Source: an uncultured Lachnospiraceae bacterium (GTDB lineage Bacteria > Bacillota > Clostridia > Lachnospirales > Lachnospiraceae). From it: a DNA stretch of 10,785 bases. Position numbers and translations under genes: made by a program. The notes under the pieces are model-generated. The model worked only from the letters and a program-made list of their open reading frames with translations, had not been told where the DNA came from and ran no database searches. Of the stretch, positions 6,774-10,785 are shown piece after piece. How positions within the stretch are numbered: position 1 is the stretch's first letter; each line of letters begins with the position of its first letter. The stretch covers positions 1-10,785 of the forward strand of contig CAJOQZ010000254.1 in NCBI GenBank assembly GCA_905236585.1, given 5' to 3'.

Positions 6774-8216
6774 ATGCATAATAAGAATCTTATTGGCAGA
6801 GCAGAAGAGACTTCTCTTCTTGAAGAATACTACAGTTCCAACAAATCAGAACTTGTCGCTGTTTATGGTAGACGTCGAGTTGGAAAAACATATTTGATCT
6901 GCGAAACTTTAGAAGGTCGATTTGACTTTGATTATACTGGTAAATACAAAGTTGCTGCAAAAGTCCAGATAAGTGAATTTCAAAAAGAACTTAACAGGCA
7001 TACAAAGGATGAGGATGGCGAAGCAAAGGACTGGTTTGAAGCGTTTGACAACCTGAAAGATTATTTGCTTGGATTAAAGAAAGACAGAGTGGTTGTTTTT
7101 CTTGACGAGCTGCCTTGGATGGATACGGCAAAGAGTAATTTCATAGCAGCGTTATCTACATTTTGGAATGGCTGGAGAAGCAAGAAGACACTGCTTAAAC
7201 TCTATGTATGTGGTTCAGCAACTACATGGATGGTTGATAAGTTTATTGGTGATAAAGGCGGCTTATATGGCCGTGTAAGTCGTCCTATTTACTTAGCGCC
7301 TTTTACACTTCTTGAAACTGAGCAGTACCTGAATGATATCAAGAAAATGAAATATGGACGAAAGATTGTCCTTGATACATACATGATATTTGGCGGCATA
7401 CCTTATTATCTTGATATGCTCAATAATAGAAAGCCGTTGTCAGAGAATGTTGATGATCTGCTTTTTGCCAACAATGCACCACTAAAGCCTGAGTTTGACT
7501 TTTTGTTTCGCTCGCTTTTTAAGGATAGTTCTAATTACAGGCGCGTAATAGAATACATATCAAAAAAAATGGTTGGACAGACAAGAGAGGAAATATCGGA
7601 AAACTGTAATCTGACAGGAGGAGAGCTTACTAAGATACTTAATAATCTTGCAGCATGTGATTTTATCAGATGTTATATGTCCCCAGGAAAAAAGAAGAGA
7701 TCAAAGGTGTACCAGTTGACAGATATGTTCTCACTGTTTTATCTGAGATTTGTAAGTAAGAACGCTGGTACAGACGAGCATTTCTGGACAAATTTAGGAA
7801 AGACAGGAAAAAAGAGTACATGGTCAGGCTATGCTTTTGAGCAGGTATGCCTTAATCATATCCCGCAGATCAAAGCGAGGCTTGGCATATCAGGGATTCT
7901 GAGCAATTCATATGCTTGGAGCAGAAAGAAATTTACTGATACTGATGGTGTAGAATGGGCTGGTGGTCAGATAGAGCTGATAATTGACAGAAATGATGGT
8001 GTGATGAATGTTTGTGAAATGAAGTATTCTTCAGATGAGTACATCATAAATCCAAAGTATGCAAAGGACATAAAGGAGAGGATGGCGATGTTCAGGGTTT
8101 CTGAGAAAACAAAGAAGGATCTTAGGTGTACCTTTGTGACAATCTATGGTGTTAGGCGTAATCCCAGCAGCGATGTTGTGGCATATGAGGTTGTATTGGA
8201 TGATCTGTTCAAGTAA
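6774..8216 (+). CDS. Archaeal-type AAA ATPase with C-terminal DUF234 (PD-(D/E)XK nuclease-like) domain
   Basis: A 480-residue protein of the family that joins a STAND/AAA-like ATPase (archaeal ATPase_2 type) to a DUF234 tail. Seen in order: the family opening LIGRAEE (6-12), Walker A GRRRVGKT (32-39), Walker B VVVFLDELPW (106-115), a sensor-1 strand ending in CGSATTWM (146-153), and GGLYGR (162-167), a likely arginine element. A winged-helix region follows (about 255-300, TREEISENCNLTGGELTKIL), then the DUF234/nuclease-like end with Glu356 (AFEQV), Asp405 (IELIIDR) and ExK at 415-417 (CEMK), so the nuclease-type residues appear intact. No membrane segment or signal peptide is seen. GAGGTGA at 6760-6766 gives a good site 7 bases before the ATG. 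Members are common as lone genes in gut anaerobes and archaea, and their function is unproven. Here the gene stands alone between palindromes. Confidence 0.88.
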   Translation: MHNKNLIGRAEETSLLEEYYSSNKSELVAVYGRRRVGKTYLICETLEGRFDFDYTGKYKVAAKVQISEFQKELNRHTKDEDGEAKDWFEAFDNLKDYLLGLKKDRVVVFLDELPWMDTAKSNFIAALSTFWNGWRSKKTLLKLYVCGSATTWMVDKFIGDKGGLYGRVSRPIYLAPFTLLETEQYLNDIKKMKYGRKIVLDTYMIFGGIPYYLDMLNNRKPLSENVDDLLFANNAPLKPEFDFLFRSLFKDSSNYRRVIEYISKKMVGQTREEISENCNLTGGELTKILNNLAACDFIRCYMSPGKKKRSKVYQLTDMFSLFYLRFVSKNAGTDEHFWTNLGKTGKKSTWSGYAFEQVCLNHIPQIKARLGISGILSNSYAWSRKKFTDTDGVEWAGGQIELIIDRNDGVMNVCEMKYSSDEYIINPKYAKDIKERMAMFRVSEKTKKDLRCTFVTIYGVRRNPSSDVVAYEVVLDDLFK

Positions 8217-8261
8217 AAATGCTCCGTAACTATAAAAATTTTTGACTTATGGAGCAAAAAT
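8216..8261 (+). repeat. Right boundary palindrome of the ATPase cassette
   Basis: The left arm TGCTCCGTAACT (8220-8231) pairs with ACTTATGGAGCA (8245-8256), with one G-T wobble and one C-C mismatch. The centre is AAAAATTTTT (8234-8243). It starts at the last base of the ATPase stop codon. It aligns without gaps with the left palindrome and ends in the same GGAGCAAAAAT. Read on the minus strand it has a T-run after the stem, so it could stop antisense transcription. On the plus strand an A-run follows. Confidence 0.75.
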
Positions 8262-8280
8262 AGAAACCGCATAGTTGCAA

Positions 8281-8293
8281 GAGCAAAAAATAG
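8281..8293 (+). repeat. Third, half copy of the boundary repeat
   Basis: GAGCAAAAAATAG repeats the end of the right palindrome (GAGCAAAAATAG, 8252-8263) with one extra A, 29 bases further out. It has no matching left arm, so it may be a remnant of an earlier insertion or a chance AT-rich match. Confidence 0.4.
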
Positions 8294-8458
8294 GATCGGA
8301 AATGAGAAATCTGCTTGCTTACACGTGAATGATAGGTTCATTTTTAGGAAATATCGCATTTTAGATAATATATATTTTGTGTTATATGTAGGCAACAAAA
8401 CATTGATCGGTAGGAAACAGTTTTTAGAATTATCTTGAAAAACAAATAAGTATATGAA

Positions 8459-8487
8459 TTGAAAAGATAAGCCTAATATGCTATATT
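8459..8487 (+). promoter_or_regulatory. hisS-aspS promoter (extended -10)
   Basis: TTGAAA (8459-8464) and TATATT (8482-8487) are 17 bases apart, with TGC immediately before the -10 box forming an extended -10. The predicted start is near 8494, about 40 bases before the hisS TTG. The -10 box lies inside the palindrome at 8469-8506, so a regulator could bind there. Confidence 0.6.
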
Positions 8488-8515
8488 TTTGAAGTATATT
8501 AGGTTTCTCTTTTTG
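8469..8515 (+). terminator. Long hairpin with T-rich tail upstream of hisS (terminator and/or operator)
   Basis: Bases 8469-8482 pair with 8493-8506 over 14 positions (core CCTAATAT with ATATTAGG, two G-T wobbles) around a 10-base loop, followed by CTCTTTTTGC. It has the form of an intrinsic terminator for transcripts coming from the ATPase cassette. The stem is AT-rich, so its strength is uncertain. Because it spans the -10 box of the hisS promoter, it could equally be an operator. It cannot be a full attenuator of RNA started at 8494, since that RNA would lack the left arm. Confidence 0.5.
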
Positions 8516-8520
8516 CAAAT

Positions 8521-8528
8521 AGGAGGTG
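8521..8528 (+). promoter_or_regulatory. Shine-Dalgarno site that fixes the hisS TTG start
   Basis: AGGAGGTG, a near-full anti-16S match, lies 7 bases before the TTG at 8536. No ribosome site precedes the next in-frame ATG at 8572, which would also remove part of the conserved N-terminal strand. Confidence 0.85.
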
Positions 8529-8535
8529 CTTTCCA

Positions 8536-9810
8536 TTGGGAACGAATCTGAAAAAAAAGCCCGTCAACGGCATGAAAGACATTATGCCGCGGGAAATGGA
8601 GATCCGCGATTACGTGACGGGCGTGATAAAAGAGACATATCGGTCGTTCGGTTTTACGCCGATCGAAACGCCCTGCATGGAGGACATCGCGAACCTGACG
8701 AATAAGCAGGGAGGCGACAATGAGAAACTGATCTTCAAGATCTTAAAACGCGGGGAAAAACTGCATCTGGATACGGCGGCAGAAGAAAGCGACGTCGTGG
8801 ATTACGGCATGCGCTATGATCTTACGGTGCCCCTGTCGCGGTTTTATGCGAACCACGCGAACGACCTGCCGCAGCCGTTCAAGGCACTGCAGATCGGCTC
8901 GGTTTGGCGTGCCGACCGCCCGCAGAGGGGGCGTTACCGTCAGTTTACCCAGTGCGACATTGATATTATCGGAGAGGCAACGAACTTAGCGGAGATCGAA
9001 CTGATCTCGGCGACGACGACCTGCCTCGGCAGACTGGGGTTTGCAGGTTTCGAAATCCGTATCAACGAGCGGCGCCTGTTAAAAGCGATGGCGGCGTACG
9101 CGGGCTTTGCCGAAGATGCGTACGAAGACGTTTTTATCACCCTCGATAAAATGGATAAGATCGGGCTTTGCGGCGTAAGAAGCGAACTTTTGGAGCATGG
9201 ATATGGCGACGCGGCGGTGGATAAGTATGTCGGTCTTTTTAGCGCGGTAGCAGAGGAAAAAGATGTCCTTGCCGGCGTCCGCAAAATTGCCGAAATGCTT
9301 GGGGACGCGCTGGATGGGGAGGTTGCCGACAGTCTGTGCGAAATCGCGGATGCCGTGAATGCTGCGAAGTCCTGTGACTTTACGCTGGTGTTCGACCCTA
9401 CGCTGGTGCGTGGGATGAGTTATTATACCGGAACGATATTCGAAATCGCGATTCCCGAATTTGGCGGAAGCTGCGGCGGCGGCGGAAGATATGACGGAAT
9501 GGTCGGGAAGTTCACCGGAAGCGACGTGCCTGCCTGCGGTTTTTCCATCGGCTTCGAGCGGATCATCCTCCTGCTTTTGGAGCAGGATTACAATATTCCG
9601 GAGTCCAAGGAAAAGATTGCTTTTTTGATTGATAAGAAGTTCCCGAAGGAGCGGCTTGCCGAGGTGTTCGCGCAGGCGAAGAGTACGCGCGAAGAAGGGA
9701 AGCAGGTGCTTGTCGTACGCATGAATAAGAACAAAAAATTCCAAAAAGAGCAGCTCGAAGCACAGGGCTATGCGGCTTTCTGCGAGTTCTTCGCGGATGA
9801 TAACAGATAA
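8536..9810 (+). CDS. hisS: Histidyl-tRNA synthetase
   Basis: A 424-residue class II aminoacyl-tRNA synthetase that charges tRNA-His with histidine in the cytoplasm. Visible are the N-terminal NGMKDIMP (11-18), motif 2 with the ATP-binding arginine ([16 protein letters not shown], 122-137), the histidine-specific [13 protein letters not shown] (291-303), GGGGRYDG (314-321) and motif 3 (GFSIGFERI, 335-343). These make HisRS more likely than the HisZ regulatory paralogue, which usually lacks an intact set. The C-terminal anticodon-binding domain (about 358-424) looks roughly 30 residues shorter than usual and stops after FFADDNR. The insertion and N-terminal parts are longer, so total length is normal. 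Start is TTG, chosen from the strong ribosome site. aspS follows after 14 bases, with its ribosome site overlapping the hisS stop, so the two are one operon. Confidence 0.93.
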   Translation: MGTNLKKKPVNGMKDIMPREMEIRDYVTGVIKETYRSFGFTPIETPCMEDIANLTNKQGGDNEKLIFKILKRGEKLHLDTAAEESDVVDYGMRYDLTVPLSRFYANHANDLPQPFKALQIGSVWRADRPQRGRYRQFTQCDIDIIGEATNLAEIELISATTTCLGRLGFAGFEIRINERRLLKAMAAYAGFAEDAYEDVFITLDKMDKIGLCGVRSELLEHGYGDAAVDKYVGLFSAVAEEKDVLAGVRKIAEMLGDALDGEVADSLCEIADAVNAAKSCDFTLVFDPTLVRGMSYYTGTIFEIAIPEFGGSCGGGGRYDGMVGKFTGSDVPACGFSIGFERIILLLLEQDYNIPESKEKIAFLIDKKFPKERLAEVFAQAKSTREEGKQVLVVRMNKNKKFQKEQLEAQGYAAFCEFFADDNR

Positions 9811-9824
9811 GGAGTGATATTACA

Positions 9825-10785
9825 ATGGCGGAATCCATCGAAGGGCTGCATCGGACGCACCGATGCACGGAAGTTACAAATGATATGACAGGCGCGCCCG
9901 TGACGGTCATGGGCTGGGTGCAGAAACGCCGAAACTTAGGAAGTCTGATCTTTGTTGATTTAAGGGACAGAAGCGGTATCTTGCAGATCGTTTTTGACGA
10001 GCCGCAGGTTGGCACGGAAGATTTTGCAAAAGCGCAGACTTTGCGCAATGAGTTTGTGATTGCGGTGGTCGGTACGGTGCAGAAGCGTTCCGCGGCAATC
10101 AATGAGAACTTAAAGACCGGAGCGATCGAAGTAGCTGCGAAGGAACTGCGCATCTTATCCGAAGCGCAGACGCCTCCGTTTCCGGTGGAGGAGAATCTCC
10201 AGACGAAAGATGAACTGCGCTTAAAGTACCGCTACCTCGATCTGCGGCGTCCGGATCTGCAGCGGAATTTCATCTTGCGAAGCAAGGTCTGCAAGAGCAT
10301 CCGCAACTTTTTGGACGAGGAGGGTTTCTTGGAAGTGGAGACCCCGATCCTGCAGAAATCCACGCCGGAGGGCGCAAGGGATTATCTGGTGCCCTCACGG
10401 ATTCATCCGGGGAGTTTTTACGCGCTGCCGCAGTCCCCGCAGCTGTTCAAGCAGTTATTGATGTGTTCTGGGTTTGACCGGTATTATCAGATCGCGAAAT
10501 GTTTCCGCGACGAAGACTTACGCGCCGACCGTCAGCCCGAATTCACGCAACTTGATATCGAAACGTCCTTCCTTAATCAAGACCAAATCTTAGCGATTAT
10601 GGAAGGGCTCGTCAAAAAAATTTTCGAAGACTCGCTCGGCGTCGAAGTCAAAACTCCGTTCCTGCGTATGAGTTGGGATGAGGCGATGACGCGTTTCGGC
10701 TCCGACAAGCCCGATTTGCGTTTCGGCATGGAACTGCAGGACATTTCCGAGTTCGTCAAGGGTTCCGACTTCAAAGTTTTTAACA
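9825..10785 (+). CDS. aspS: Aspartyl-tRNA synthetase, N-terminal part (3' truncated by window)
   Basis: The first 320 residues of a bacterial-type class II synthetase that charges tRNA-Asp; the family is usually near 590 residues. Residues about 1-110 form the OB-fold anticodon-binding domain ([20 protein letters not shown], 26-45). The catalytic core then begins with [11 protein letters not shown] (134-144), motif 1 ending in ETP (172-174), [14 protein letters not shown] (179-192), the aspartate-site [12 protein letters not shown] (202-213) and motif 2 [19 protein letters not shown] (226-244). The visible part ends near the start of the bacterial GAD insertion domain. The frame is open to the last base. 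AAGGAGTG at 9809-9816 precedes the ATG by 8 bases. Whether it also charges tRNA-Asn cannot be judged from this fragment. Confidence 0.95.
   Translation, partial: MAESIEGLHRTHRCTEVTNDMTGAPVTVMGWVQKRRNLGSLIFVDLRDRSGILQIVFDEPQVGTEDFAKAQTLRNEFVIAVVGTVQKRSAAINENLKTGAIEVAAKELRILSEAQTPPFPVEENLQTKDELRLKYRYLDLRRPDLQRNFILRSKVCKSIRNFLDEEGFLEVETPILQKSTPEGARDYLVPSRIHPGSFYALPQSPQLFKQLLMCSGFDRYYQIAKCFRDEDLRADRQPEFTQLDIETSFLNQDQILAIMEGLVKKIFEDSLGVEVKTPFLRMSWDEAMTRFGSDKPDLRFGMELQDISEFVKGSDFKVFN

Larger units (their letters stand above)
6662..8261 (+). mobile_element. Candidate mobile cassette: ATPase/nuclease gene between matched palindromes
   Basis: About 1.6 kb bounded by two related 46-base palindromes, holding one gene with its own promoter and ribosome site. 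Base and codon use is visibly AT-richer than the genes on either side, for example many AAA, TAT, GAT, ATA and AGA codons. The upstream operon already ends in a terminator, and the next unit has its own promoter. The unit is thus independent of its neighbours, as expected of acquired DNA. No transposase, integrase or clear target-site duplication is visible. Mobility is therefore inferred only from the boundaries and composition. Confidence 0.45.
8217..8535. other. AT-rich intergenic region before hisS
   Basis: A 319-base stretch without a credible gene. It holds the right palindrome (to 8261), a half copy of it (8281-8293), a featureless AT-rich segment (about 8294-8455), and the hisS promoter, palindrome and ribosome site (8459-8528). 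I looked for the T-box core (a GGTGG-ACCGCG-like string) that often precedes tRNA synthetase genes in Firmicutes and did not find it. A weaker promoter-like pair, TTGATC (8403-8408) and TAGAAT (8425-8430), is also present. Confidence 0.6.

Noticed and set aside
8262..8535. T-box riboswitch leader for hisS
   Set aside because: No T-box core sequence or stem I layout could be recognised, and the best promoter leaves only about 40 bases of leader.
8144..8536. Minus-strand open frame of 130 codons across the intergenic region before hisS
   Set aside because: It overlaps the ATPase C-terminus, both repeats and the hisS promoter. It is rich in Phe/Leu/Ile as expected of random AT-rich DNA, and has no clear ribosome site.
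9079..10153. Two overlapping minus-strand open frames (221 and 196 codons) opposite hisS and aspS
   Set aside because: The plus strand holds conserved synthetase motifs throughout, and the antisense translations look like low-complexity shadows.

Overview
The window looks like a chromosomal segment of a clostridial Firmicute, most probably Lachnospiraceae-like. The basis is the strong AGGAGG ribosome sites, TTG start use, the adjacent hisS-aspS pair, and a fairly GC-rich gene background interrupted by one AT-rich gene. The genus cannot be fixed from sequence alone. All recognisable genes are on the + strand.

Bases 1-6594 form one probable transcription unit. It holds the 3' end of an ABC exporter gene, a GlgX-type glycogen debranching enzyme whose ATG directly follows the exporter stop, a membrane-anchored dCache-HAMP-SpoIIE phosphatase, and a protein that fuses an N-terminal STAS domain to a complete acyl-CoA synthetase-like adenylating enzyme. 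A rho-independent terminator at 6541-6594 closes the unit. The last two genes read as a signalling pair. SpoIIE-type phosphatases normally dephosphorylate STAS proteins of the SpoIIAA/RsbV kind, and here the only visible STAS partner is welded to a metabolic enzyme. The phosphatase's extracellular sensor also contains a textbook EF-hand/dockerin-like calcium loop.

Bases 6662-8261 look like an inserted cassette. A single AT-rich gene with its own promoter encodes an archaeal-type ATPase with a C-terminal DUF234/PD-(D/E)XK nuclease-like domain. It is bounded on each side by a 46-base imperfect palindrome, and the two palindromes are related to each other. The right one begins at the last base of the gene's stop codon. 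A third, half copy lies just outside on the right. This is the best candidate in the window for an undescribed mobile or self-maintaining unit.

Bases 8262-10785 return to housekeeping sequence. An AT-rich leader carries a good promoter overlapped by a long palindrome with a T-rich tail. It is followed by hisS (histidyl-tRNA synthetase, TTG start) and the 5' part of aspS (aspartyl-tRNA synthetase), which runs off the window end. No tRNA, rRNA, CRISPR array or T-box leader was seen.
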